Shown: piece after piece, positions 8,670 to 16,955 of the stretch | Layout: each line of letters opens with the position of its first letter | Numbering within the stretch: the stretch's first letter is position 1 | Source of the DNA: Mycolicibacterium litorale | GTDB taxonomy: Bacteria > Actinomycetota > Actinomycetes > Mycobacteriales > Mycobacteriaceae | DNA: 64,000 nucleotides | Assembly (NCBI RefSeq): GCF_014218295.1 | Contig: NZ_AP023287.1 | Location: forward strand, 4,836,001-4,900,000 | Reading direction: 5' to 3' | Translations under genes and position numbers: made by a program | The notes under the pieces: model-generated | Database searches by the model: none | What the model was told of the DNA's origin: nothing | Seen by the model: only the letters and a program-made list of their open reading frames with translations

Positions 8670-9844
8670 CCCTTTGGCTCCCTGGGTAGGCCGAGCACCC
8701 GCTCGGCGATGATGTTGCGCTGCACTTCGTTCGACCCGCCGTAGATGGTGTCGGCCCGGGAGAACAGGTACAGCCGCTGCCACTCGTCGAAGTCGCCGTC
8801 GGTCAGCGTCAACCCAGCCATCCCGGCGACATCCATCGCGAGCTCGCCGAGTTCGCGATGCCAGTTGGCCCACAACAGCTTCGACACGTTGTCTTTTCCC
8901 GGGGCGTCTTTCCCCGGGGCGGCCTGCCCCGTCCCTTCCACATCCATCGTCGCCAGCGCATACGACCGCATCGTCCGCAACCCGACCCACGAGCGGGTGA
9001 GCCGCTCACGGATCAGCGGATCGTCGGCGGCGCCGGTCTTCTTCGCCAGCTCGGCGACCCCGGACAGTTCGCGCGCGTACTCGATCTGCTGGCCGAGCGT
9101 GGACACCCCGCGCTCGAAGGTCAGCGTGCCCATCGCGACCCGCCACCCGTCCCCGGGTTCGCCGACGACCAGCGACGCATCGGTGCGGGCATCGTCGAAG
9201 AACACCTCGTTGAACTCGGAGTCGCCGGTCAGCTGGATGATCGGCCGGACGTCGACGCCGGGCTGGTCGAGCGGCACCAGCAGATACGACAGACCGGCGT
9301 GCCGCTTCGAGCCCTTCTCGGTGCGCGCGACGACGAAGCACCACTGCGCCCAGTGCGCCAGCGACGTCCACACCTTCTGGCCGTTGATCACCCACTGGTC
9401 GCCGTCGAGCACGGCGGTGGTGGCGACGTTCGCGAGGTCACTTCCGGCGCCCGGCTCCGAATACCCCTGACACCACAGCTCGGTGACGTCGACGATCTTG
9501 GGCAGGAACCGCTGCTGTTGTTCGGGGGTCCCGTAGGCGATCAGCGTCGGGCCGAGCAGTTCCTCACCGAAGTGGTTGACCTTCGCCGGCGCGTTGGCGA
9601 TCGCGTACTCCTCGTAGAACGCGACGCGGTGCGCGACCGACAGTCCGCGCCCGCCGTGTTCTTCCGGCCACCCCAGACACGTCAGACCGGCCGCGGCGAG
9701 ATGGCGGTTCCACGCCAACCGCTCCTCGAATGCCTCGTGTTCGCGGCCGGGCCCGCCCAGCCCCTTGAGCGCGGCGAATTCGCCGACCAGGTTGTCGGCG
9801 AGCCACTGCCGGACCTCGGCCCGGAACTCCTGGACCTCTATCAC
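8666..9844 (-). CDS. fadE30: FadE30, acyl-CoA dehydrogenase for the HIP-CoA propionate side chain
   Basis: A 392-residue acyl-CoA dehydrogenase with the FAD/substrate motifs WCQGYSEPGAGSDLAN and GQKVWTSLAHWA and the C-terminal YGGSNEVQRNIIAERVLGLPREP. It is thought to introduce the alpha-beta double bond in the propionyl side chain of HIP-CoA. The start is a GTG, 17 bp from the KstR2 operator shared with the divergent fadD3. It is the first gene of the fadE30-ipdF-kstR2-fadA6 operon, all joined by 1-4 nt overlaps. Confidence 0.88.
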   Translation of the reverse strand: MIEVQEFRAEVRQWLADNLVGEFAALKGLGGPGREHEAFEERLAWNRHLAAAGLTCLGWPEEHGGRGLSVAHRVAFYEEYAIANAPAKVNHFGEELLGPTLIAYGTPEQQQRFLPKIVDVTELWCQGYSEPGAGSDLANVATTAVLDGDQWVINGQKVWTSLAHWAQWCFVVARTEKGSKRHAGLSYLLVPLDQPGVDVRPIIQLTGDSEFNEVFFDDARTDASLVVGEPGDGWRVAMGTLTFERGVSTLGQQIEYARELSGVAELAKKTGAADDPLIRERLTRSWVGLRTMRSYALATMDVEGTGQAAPGKDAPGKDNVSKLLWANWHRELGELAMDVAGMAGLTLTDGDFDEWQRLYLFSRADTIYGGSNEVQRNIIAERVLGLPREPKG

Positions 9845-9860
9845 CCCTGTAGGCTAACCT

Positions 9861-9874
9861 ACCAAGCACTTGCT
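9861..9874. promoter_or_regulatory. KstR2 operator between fadE30 and fadD3
   Basis: ACCAAGCACTTGCT fits AnCAAGnnCTTGnT at all fixed positions. It sits in the 47-bp gap between the divergent starts of fadE30 (9844) and fadD3 (9892), so a single repressor dimer pair can silence both operons. The same arrangement is known from M. tuberculosis and M. smegmatis. Confidence 0.88.
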
Positions 9875-9891
9875 TTGTTAGAGGAGCATCG

Positions 9892-11412
9892 ATGACGACC
9901 GCCCCGAGGACGATCCCGGCCGTTCTCGACCGGACCGCCCAGCTGTACGGCGACCACGAGGCGGTGGTGACCGACGAACGTCGCCTCACGTACGCGCAGT
10001 TGCGCGACGACGTCCGTCGTGCCGCCGCGGCGATGATCGACCTCGGGATCAGCCCCGGCGACCGCGTCGCGATCTGGTCGCCCAACACCTGGCACTGGGT
10101 CGTCGCGTCTCTGGCCACGACCTACGCGGGCGGCGTGGTCGTCCCGCTCAACACCCGCTACACCGCCAGCGAGGCGAGCGACATCCTCGCCCGCACCGCG
10201 GCGCCGCTGCTGATCGCCGCCGGCGAGTTCCTCGGCGCGGACCGGACGGCCGACCTCGACCGCGCTGCGCTGCCTGCGCTGCGCCACATCGTGCGGGTGC
10301 CCGTCGACGCCGATGACGGTACGTGGGACGAATTCGTCTCGCGCGGAACAGATCTGGACGCAGCCGATGCGCGCGCCGCGGCGGTGCGGCCGGACGACGT
10401 GTCCGACATCCTGTTCACCTCGGGAACCACCGGCCGCAGCAAGGGCGTGCTGTGCGCACACCGTCAATCCCTGGACGCACCCGCGGCGTGGGCCGAATGC
10501 GGACAGCTCACCAGCGCCGACCGTTACCTGTGCATCAACCCGTTCTTCCACAACTTCGGCTACAAGGCCGGCATCCTGACCTGCCTGCAGACCGGTGCCA
10601 CGCTGATCCCCCAGCTCACCTTCGATCCGGAGAAGGCGATGGCCGCGGTCGCCGAACAGGGCATCACGGTGTTGCCCGGGCCGCCGACGATCTACCAGAG
10701 CATCCTCGATCACCCGAGACGCGCCGACTACGACCTCGGTTCGCTGCGGTTCGCGGTGACCGGCGCCGCCGTCGTCCCCGTCGTGCTGATCGAACGCATG
10801 CAATCCGAACTCGACATCGACATCGTGCTCACCGCTTACGGGCTGACCGAGGCCAGCGGGTTCGGCACGATGTGCCGCGCCGACGACGACGCGGTGACCG
10901 TCGCGACGACCTGCGGGCGGCCGATCGCCGACTTCGAACTGCGCATCGGGGATTCGGGTGAGGTGCTGTTGCGCGGACCGAATGTGATGCTCGGCTACCT
11001 CGACGACCCCGAGGCCACCGCCGCGGCGATCGACGCCGACGGCTGGCTGCACACCGGCGACGTGGGCACCGTCGACGAGCGCGGCAACCTGCGGATCACC
11101 GACCGGCTCAAGGACATGTACATCTGCGGCGGGTTCAACGTCTATCCCGCCGAGATCGAGCAGGTGCTGGCCCGGCTCGAGGGGGTCGCCGAATCGGCCG
11201 TCATCGGTGTGCCCGACGAACGGCTCGGCGAGGTCGGCAAGGCGTTCGTCGTCGCGAAACCGGGCGCGCAGCTCGACGAGCAGGCCGTGATCGCCTACGC
11301 GCGCGAACATCTCGCGAACTTCAAGACGCCCCGGTCGGTGGAGTTCCTCGACGCGCTGCCCCGTAACCCGGGCGGCAAGGTCGTCAAACCGCTCCTGAGG
11401 AAGAGAGCCTGA
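9892..11412 (+). CDS. fadD3: FadD3, HIP-CoA synthetase
   Basis: A 506-residue adenylate-forming acyl-CoA ligase. The ATP-binding loop is FTSGTTGRSKGV (near residue 175), followed by YGLTEASG, the TGD of WLHTGDVG and the hinge DRLKDMYICGGFNVYPAE, with a C-terminal lysine in NPGGKVVK. FadD3 activates the propionate of HIP (the product of A/B-ring degradation and side-chain loss) to HIP-CoA, which also serves as the KstR2 inducer. GAGGAG at 9881 precedes the ATG. It is the first gene of the fadD3-fadE31-fadE32-fadE33 operon. Confidence 0.92.
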   Translation: MTTAPRTIPAVLDRTAQLYGDHEAVVTDERRLTYAQLRDDVRRAAAAMIDLGISPGDRVAIWSPNTWHWVVASLATTYAGGVVVPLNTRYTASEASDILARTAAPLLIAAGEFLGADRTADLDRAALPALRHIVRVPVDADDGTWDEFVSRGTDLDAADARAAAVRPDDVSDILFTSGTTGRSKGVLCAHRQSLDAPAAWAECGQLTSADRYLCINPFFHNFGYKAGILTCLQTGATLIPQLTFDPEKAMAAVAEQGITVLPGPPTIYQSILDHPRRADYDLGSLRFAVTGAAVVPVVLIERMQSELDIDIVLTAYGLTEASGFGTMCRADDDAVTVATTCGRPIADFELRIGDSGEVLLRGPNVMLGYLDDPEATAAAIDADGWLHTGDVGTVDERGNLRITDRLKDMYICGGFNVYPAEIEQVLARLEGVAESAVIGVPDERLGEVGKAFVVAKPGAQLDEQAVIAYAREHLANFKTPRSVEFLDALPRNPGGKVVKPLLRKRA

Positions 11413-12555
11413 ATGGATCTGACGTTCGACGACGCATCGGAGGCGTTCCGCGCCGAGGTGCGCGAGTTCCTGACCGCGCACCGCGACGACTTTCCGACGA
11501 AGTCCTACGACTGCGCCGAGGGATTCGAACAGCACCGGCGCTGGGACAAGGTGCTTTTCGAAGCGGGCCTGTCGGTGATCAGCTGGCCGCAGCGCTACGG
11601 CGGCCGCGACGCGACGCTGCTGCAGTGGATCGTGTTCGAGGAGGAGTACTTCCGCGCCGGAGCGCCCGGACGCGCGAGCGCCAACGGCACCTCGATGCTG
11701 GCGCCGACGCTGTTCGCGCACGGCACCGAAGAGCAACTCGACCGGGTGCTGCCGAAGATGGCCAGCGGTGAGGAGATCTGGGCCCAGGCCTGGTCGGAGC
11801 CGGAGTCGGGCAGCGACCTGGCGTCGCTGCGCTCGACGGCGACCCGCACCGACGGCGGCTGGCTCCTCAACGGTCAGAAGATCTGGAGTTCACGGGCCGT
11901 GTTCGGGGACCGGGCGTTCGGGCTTTTCCGCTCCGACCCGCAGGCCCAGCGGCACAAGGGCCTGACGTATGTGATGTTCGACCTGAAGGCCGACGGGGTG
12001 ACCGTCCGCCCGATCGCCCAGCTCGGGGGCGACACCGGATTCGGGGAGATCTTCCTCGACGACGTGTTCGTGCCCGACGCCGACGTCATCGGCGAGGTCA
12101 ACGACGGCTGGCGGGCGGCGATGAGCACGTCGAGCAACGAGCGCGGGATGTCGCTGCGCAGCCCGGCGCGGTTCCTCGCCCCCGCCGAACGTCTGGTGGC
12201 CGAATGGAAGAAGGACCGCAACCCGGCGTACGCCGAACGGGTGGCCGACGCCTGGATCAAGGCGCAGGCGTACCGGCTGCACACGTTCGGCACCGTCACC
12301 CGGGTGGCGGGCGGCGGTGAACTCGGCGCGGAATCATCGGTGACGAAGGTGTTCTGGTCCGACCTCGATGTCGCGTTACACCAGACAGCGCTGGACCTGC
12401 GCGGCGCGGACGCCGAGCTGGCTGATTCGTGGACCGACGGCCTGCTGTTCGCCCTCGGCGGCCCGATCTACGCCGGCACCAACGAGATCCAGCGCAACAT
12501 CATCGCCGAACGGCTGCTGGGCCTGCCGCGCGAGCCGAAAGGTCAGGCGAAGTGA
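11413..12555 (+). CDS. fadE31: FadE31, acyl-CoA dehydrogenase subunit
   Basis: A 380-residue full-length acyl-CoA dehydrogenase with AWSEPESGSDLASL, GQKIWSSRAVFGD and the C-terminal YAGTNEIQRNIIAERLLGLPREP. In mycobacteria FadE31 is believed to assemble with FadE32 or FadE33 into alpha2-beta2 enzymes for late C/D-ring beta-oxidation. Its ATG directly follows the fadD3 TGA with no gap. The substrate is inferred from operon context. Confidence 0.87.
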   Translation: MDLTFDDASEAFRAEVREFLTAHRDDFPTKSYDCAEGFEQHRRWDKVLFEAGLSVISWPQRYGGRDATLLQWIVFEEEYFRAGAPGRASANGTSMLAPTLFAHGTEEQLDRVLPKMASGEEIWAQAWSEPESGSDLASLRSTATRTDGGWLLNGQKIWSSRAVFGDRAFGLFRSDPQAQRHKGLTYVMFDLKADGVTVRPIAQLGGDTGFGEIFLDDVFVPDADVIGEVNDGWRAAMSTSSNERGMSLRSPARFLAPAERLVAEWKKDRNPAYAERVADAWIKAQAYRLHTFGTVTRVAGGGELGAESSVTKVFWSDLDVALHQTALDLRGADAELADSWTDGLLFALGGPIYAGTNEIQRNIIAERLLGLPREPKGQAK

Positions 12556-13505
12556 ACTTCGAACTCGACGATCAGCAGCGGGATTTCGCCGCGAGCATCG
12601 ACGCCGCGCTGTCCGCGGCCGATGTGCCCGGTGCGGTGCGGGCGTGGATCGAGGGCGACACCGCGCCCGGCCGCAAGGTGTGGGCGACGCTCGCCGACCT
12701 GGGCGTGACAGCCCTGATGGTCGCCGAGGAGCACGACGGCATCGACGCCACGCCGGTCGACCTGGTGGTCGCCGCCGAACGACTGGGCCGCTGGTGCGTA
12801 CCGGGTCCCGTGGTGGAATCGATTGCGGTGGCGCCTGTTCTGCTGCGCGGTGACGAGCGCAGCGCCGCGTTGGCCGCCGGTGAGCTCGTCGTGACCGTCG
12901 CCCTGCCGCCGCTCGTACCGCGCGCACTGGACGCCGAGACCTCGGGCCTGGTCCTGCTCGCGCAGGACGGGGCCGTCAGCGAGGCGACTGCCGGTGCGGA
13001 GCACGAGTCCGTCGATCCCAGCCGAAAGCTGTTCGCCGTCAACGTCTCTGGCGAGGCACGAGACGCCGAGGTGGACCTGGCCTTCGAGTTCGGGGTGCTG
13101 GCGACGGCAGCGCAGCTCGTCGGTGCGGCACAGGCGATGCTCGACCAGTCGGTGGAGTACGCCAAGCAGCGTCACCAGTTCGGCCGCGCGATCGGTTCCT
13201 ACCAGGCGATCAAACACAAACTGGCCGACGTGCACATCGCGGTCGAGTTGGCGCGCCCGCTGGTGTACGGGGCGGCGCTTTCGGTGGGTGACCGCTCCCC
13301 CGACACCGCGCGCGATGTCAGCGCCGCGAAGGTCGCCGCATCCGAGGCCGCGTTGCTGGCGGCCCGCTCTGCGCTGCAGACGCACGGCGCGATCGGCTTC
13401 ACCCACGAGCACGACCTGTCCCTGTGGCTGCTGCGGGTGCAGGCCCTGCGCTCGGCGTGGGGGGATCCCACGTGGCACCGCGCCCGGGTTCTGGAGGCCT
13501 TCTGA
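12552..13505 (+). CDS. fadE32: FadE32, short acyl-CoA dehydrogenase-like subunit
   Basis: A 317-residue protein, shorter than a standard acyl-CoA dehydrogenase. It keeps the C-terminal helical domain (YAKQRHQFGRAIGSYQAIKHKLAD; QTHGAIGFTHEHDL) but has a reduced middle region, typical of the partner subunit in heteromeric mycobacterial FadE enzymes. The GTG at 12552 overlaps the fadE31 stop (GTGA) and fits an N-terminus of NFELDDQQRDFAASID. The adjacent gene fadE33 is of the same short type. Confidence 0.85.
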   Translation: MNFELDDQQRDFAASIDAALSAADVPGAVRAWIEGDTAPGRKVWATLADLGVTALMVAEEHDGIDATPVDLVVAAERLGRWCVPGPVVESIAVAPVLLRGDERSAALAAGELVVTVALPPLVPRALDAETSGLVLLAQDGAVSEATAGAEHESVDPSRKLFAVNVSGEARDAEVDLAFEFGVLATAAQLVGAAQAMLDQSVEYAKQRHQFGRAIGSYQAIKHKLADVHIAVELARPLVYGAALSVGDRSPDTARDVSAAKVAASEAALLAARSALQTHGAIGFTHEHDLSLWLLRVQALRSAWGDPTWHRARVLEAF

Positions 13506-14446
13506 TGAGCGAAGAACGCGAGCTGCTGCGCGAGACGGTGGCGGCGCTGGTCGACAAGCACGCCTCGCCTGCGGCGGTGCGCGAGGCGATGACCTCCGAA
13601 CGCGGCTACGACGAGACGCTGTGGCGGCTGCTGTGTGAACAGGTCGGCGCGGCCGCGCTGGTGGTCCCCGAGGACCTCGGCGGTGCCGGCGGTGAACTCG
13701 CCGACGCCGCGGTGGTGCTGCAGGAACTCGGCCGGAACCTGGTGCCGACCCCGCTTCTCGGCACGACGCTCGCCGAGCTGGCGCTGCTCGCGGCCGACGA
13801 ACCGGACGCCGAGGCGCTCGAAGGACTGGCCGAGGGAGCACAGATCGGAGCGGTCGCGTTCGACCCCGGCTACGTCGTCAACGGTGACATCGCCGACGTG
13901 GTGATCGGGGTGGCCGACGGCCGGCTCACGCGATGGACGTCGTTCGAATCCCATCGGCTGGAGGCGATGGATCTGACCCGCCGGCTGGCGCGGGTGGAAG
14001 GGGGCGACACCGTCGAGATCGGAGCCGATCCCGGCTTGGCCGACACCGCGGCGCTGCTCATGGCGGCCGAGCAGATCGGCGCAGCCACCCGCTGTCTCGA
14101 GCTGACCGTCGAATACACCAAGGACCGTGTGCAGTTCGGTCGTCCGATCGGCAGCTTCCAGGCACTCAAGCACCGGATGGCGGACCTGTACGTGAAGGTG
14201 CAGTCGGCGAAGGCCGTCGTCGACGAGGCGATCGCCGACCCGTCCGCGACGTCGGCGGCACTGGCCCGGTTCTCGGCGAGTGAGGCGTTCACCGCGGTGG
14301 CGGCAGAGGCGGTACAGATGCACGGCGGTATCGCGATCACCTGGGAAAGTGACATCCAGCTGTACTTCAAGCGGGCGCACGGCAGCGCGCAGCTGTTCGG
14401 GCCGCCCCGCGAGCAGCTGCGCCGGCTCGAGCCGCAGGTGCTCTAG
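13505..14446 (+). CDS. fadE33: FadE33, short acyl-CoA dehydrogenase-like subunit
   Basis: A 313-residue partner-type acyl-CoA dehydrogenase with a C-terminal domain YTKDRVQFGRPIGSFQALKHRMAD and MHGGIAITWESDIQLYFKRAHG. The ATG shares one base with the fadE32 TGA (TGATG). Together with FadE31 and FadE32 it should build the dehydrogenases acting after ring opening. Which subunit carries the catalytic base cannot be decided by reading alone. Confidence 0.85.
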   Translation: MSEERELLRETVAALVDKHASPAAVREAMTSERGYDETLWRLLCEQVGAAALVVPEDLGGAGGELADAAVVLQELGRNLVPTPLLGTTLAELALLAADEPDAEALEGLAEGAQIGAVAFDPGYVVNGDIADVVIGVADGRLTRWTSFESHRLEAMDLTRRLARVEGGDTVEIGADPGLADTAALLMAAEQIGAATRCLELTVEYTKDRVQFGRPIGSFQALKHRMADLYVKVQSAKAVVDEAIADPSATSAALARFSASEAFTAVAAEAVQMHGGIAITWESDIQLYFKRAHGSAQLFGPPREQLRRLEPQVL

Positions 14447-14456
14447 CCTCGAGTCC

Positions 14457-15644
14457 GTGAGCGGAGTGCACGCGAGGAGCCCAGAGCACCGGGACGTGGC
14501 GCTGCGCGCCGGCATTCCACCGTTCTACGTGATGGACGTGTGGCTGGCGGCCGCCGAGCGCCAGCGCACCCACGGCGACCTGGTCAACCTGTCCGCCGGC
14601 CAGCCGAGCGCCGGGGCGCCGACGGCCGTCCGCGACGCCGCCGTCGCCGCACTGCACGGCAACCAGCTGGGCTACACCGTCGCACTGGGTATCCCGGAAC
14701 TGCGCGCGGCGATCGCGGCGCGGTACGCCGACCAGTTCGGCCTGTCGGTCGGGCTCGACGACGTCATCCTCACCACCGGGTCATCCGGCGGCTTCCTGTT
14801 GACGTTCCTCGCCTGCTTCGACGTCGGCGACCGGGTGGCGATCGCCAGCCCCGGCTATCCCTGCTACCGCAACATCCTGACCGCACTGGGCTGCGAGGTG
14901 GTCGAGCTGCCCTGCGGTGCGGACACCCGGTTCCAGCCGACCGCGGCCATGCTCGCCGATCTCGACCCGCCGGTGCAGGGCGTGATCGTGGCGAGCCCCG
15001 CCAACCCGACCGGCACCGTGATCCCGCCCGAAGAGCTGGCGGCGATCGCCGGGTGGTGCGAGGCGAACGACGTCCGGCTGATCAGCGACGAGGTGTACCA
15101 CGGCCTGGTCTACGAGGGCGCGCCCGCGACCAGCTGCGCATGGCAGACGTCGCGAAAAGCGGTGGTGGTCAACAGCTTTTCGAAGTACTTCGCGATGACC
15201 GGGTGGCGGCTGGGCTGGCTGCTCGTCCCGTCCGAACTGCGTCGTGCCGTGGACCGCCTGACCGGCAACTTCACGATCTGTCCGCCCGCGCTGGCCCAGC
15301 ACGCCGCGGTGGCGGCGTTCACCCCGGAGTCGATCGCCGAGGCCGACGGTCTGCTGGCGCACTACGGCGACAACCGCCGGCTGCTGCTCGACGGGTTACG
15401 TGGCCTGGGGATCGACCGGCTGGCTCCGACGGACGGGGCTTTCTACGTGTACGCCGACGTCTCGCACCTGACCGGCGACTCACTGTCGTTCTGCTCGAAG
15501 CTGCTGGCCGACACCGGGGTCGCGATCGCGCCGGGCATCGATTTCGACACCGTGCACGGCGGCTCGTTCGTCCGCCTGTCGTTCGCCGGACCGACGGCCG
15601 ACATCACCGAGGCGCTCAGCCGGATCGGAGCCTGGCTGCGCTGA
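14457..15644 (+). CDS. aspB: AspB-like PLP-dependent aminotransferase
   Basis: A 395-residue class I/II aminotransferase; the PLP lysine lies in NSFSKYFAMTGWRLGW and the N/P pocket shows as ASPANPTG and SDEVYHGL. It matches Rv3565, annotated aspB, but the amino donor and acceptor are not established. The GTG at 14457 is preceded by TAGCCT (14444-14449), a plausible leaderless -10 box, so it may be transcribed independently of the fadE operon 10 bp upstream. Confidence 0.82.
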   Translation: MSGVHARSPEHRDVALRAGIPPFYVMDVWLAAAERQRTHGDLVNLSAGQPSAGAPTAVRDAAVAALHGNQLGYTVALGIPELRAAIAARYADQFGLSVGLDDVILTTGSSGGFLLTFLACFDVGDRVAIASPGYPCYRNILTALGCEVVELPCGADTRFQPTAAMLADLDPPVQGVIVASPANPTGTVIPPEELAAIAGWCEANDVRLISDEVYHGLVYEGAPATSCAWQTSRKAVVVNSFSKYFAMTGWRLGWLLVPSELRRAVDRLTGNFTICPPALAQHAAVAAFTPESIAEADGLLAHYGDNRRLLLDGLRGLGIDRLAPTDGAFYVYADVSHLTGDSLSFCSKLLADTGVAIAPGIDFDTVHGGSFVRLSFAGPTADITEALSRIGAWLR

Positions 15645-15662
15645 CGTGTCGGTGGGTGGAGC

Positions 15663-15668
15663 TACAGT
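15663..15668 (+). promoter_or_regulatory. -10 element of a leaderless promoter (TACAGT)
   Basis: TACAGT occupies -12 to -7 relative to the ATG at 15675, and there is no Shine-Dalgarno sequence. It supports a leaderless transcript for the DUF222/HNH gene. Confidence 0.6.
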
Positions 15669-15674
15669 CGAAGC

Positions 15675-16955
15675 ATGTTCGAAAGTGTGTTCGATGTCGA
15701 TCCCGGCGCGGGTGAGGCGGAGCTGCGCGCGCAGGTCGAACGGCTGGAGCGGTTGAAGTCGGCGGCCGCCGCGGCGCAGGCCCGGGCGACCGCGGCCTGG
15801 GCGGCGAAACGATCGGCCGCCGAGACCGCCGCCGGTGTGCCGCAGAAGAAGCGGGGACGGGGCCTGACCGCGGAGATCGCCCTCGCGCGCCGCGACGCCC
15901 CGGTGTGCGGCAACACTCATCTCGGCCTGGCACGGGCACTGGTGCACGAGATGCCGCACACGCTCGCAGCCCTGGAGTGCGGGGCCCTCTCCGAGTGGCG
16001 GGCCACGTTGATCGTGCGCGAATCGGCGTGCCTGAGCGTGGAGCACCGCCGAGAACTCGACGCCGAAATGTGTGCCGACGTCTCGAAACTCGACGGCTGG
16101 GGCAACGCCCGGATCGAAGCCGAAGCCAAGAAGATCGCCGCGCGCCTGGATGCCGCGGCGGTGGTGGACCGGTCGGCCAAGGCCGCCGAGGATCGGACGG
16201 TGACCATTCGGCCGGCACCGGACTGCATGGCCTACGTGACCGCACTGCTGCCGGTCGCGCAGGGGGTCGGCGTGTACGCAGCGCTGAAGCGCAAGGCAGA
16301 CACCACGTTCGACGAGCGGTCGCGCGGCCAGATCATGGCCGACACGCTGGTCGAGCGGGTCACGGGACGGCCGGCCGAACAGCCGGTGTCGGTGTCGCTG
16401 AACCTGGTACTCGCCGACACCACACTGGTCGGAGACGACGAGACGCCGGGCTGGTGCGGAGGGTACGGCCCCGTCCCGGCCGCCGTGGTGCGCGCACTGG
16501 TCAGCGACGCCGTCGCCGACGACACGGCCAAGGCCACCCTGCGCCGTCTCTATCGGCACCCGAGCAGCGGGCAGTTGGTGGCGATGGAATCGAAGGCCCG
16601 CACCTTCCCGAAAGGGTTGGCGGCCTTCATCGACATCCGCGACCGCACCTGCCGGACGCCCTACTGCAACGCCCCGATCCGTCACCACGACCACGCCGAA
16701 CCGCACCACCGGGGCGGGCGGACGAGCGCGCGCAACGGGTTGGGCGAGTGCGAAGCCTGCAACTACGCCAAGGAAGCCCCGGGCTGGACAGTCACCACCG
16801 GCGACGACGACGGTGAGCACCGCGCCGAGTTCCGGACTCCGACGGGCGCGACCTATCGGTCGACCGCACCGCCGCTACCCGGACCGCCGATCTACTCCAG
16901 GAGCGTCGTCGAGGGCGGCCTCAGCATCGACGTCGTCAGGTTCGACGCTGCCTGA
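15675..16955 (+). CDS. DUF222 protein with C-terminal HNH nuclease domain (13E12/REP13E12-like family)
   Basis: A 426-residue protein with an N-terminal helical DUF222 region rich in Ala, Glu and Arg. The C-terminal HNH motif runs from about residue 315 (RDRTCRTPYCNAPIRHHDH...NGLGECEACNYAKEAPGW); it contains zinc-type cysteine pairs and the catalytic histidines HHDHAEPHH. Such proteins are multicopy in mycobacteria and often linked to repeats or mobile sequences; their role is unclear. The gene is absent from the M. tuberculosis backbone here. Its 3' end overlaps the convergent acetoacetyl-CoA synthetase gene by 20 bp. It appears intact. Confidence 0.8.
   Translation: MFESVFDVDPGAGEAELRAQVERLERLKSAAAAAQARATAAWAAKRSAAETAAGVPQKKRGRGLTAEIALARRDAPVCGNTHLGLARALVHEMPHTLAALECGALSEWRATLIVRESACLSVEHRRELDAEMCADVSKLDGWGNARIEAEAKKIAARLDAAAVVDRSAKAAEDRTVTIRPAPDCMAYVTALLPVAQGVGVYAALKRKADTTFDERSRGQIMADTLVERVTGRPAEQPVSVSLNLVLADTTLVGDDETPGWCGGYGPVPAAVVRALVSDAVADDTAKATLRRLYRHPSSGQLVAMESKARTFPKGLAAFIDIRDRTCRTPYCNAPIRHHDHAEPHHRGGRTSARNGLGECEACNYAKEAPGWTVTTGDDDGEHRAEFRTPTGATYRSTAPPLPGPPIYSRSVVEGGLSIDVVRFDAA

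Noticed and set aside
9859..11736. A 625-codon open frame antisense to fadD3
   Set aside because: The codon-position GC bias and the clear FadD3 motifs belong to the plus strand; the antisense product is His/Arg/Gly-rich without any domain. Similar long mirror frames at 16813-18897, 40674-42689, 47798-49804 and 55423-57276 were dropped for the same reason.
12552..14446. fadE32 and fadE33 as truncated pseudogenes
   Set aside because: Their short length is the normal form of these partner subunits in mycobacteria, and both frames are clean and translationally coupled.
15675..16955. DUF222/HNH gene as part of an insertion sequence or homing element
   Set aside because: No terminal inverted repeats, target duplication or intron boundaries were seen; only the family's general link with repeats suggests mobility.
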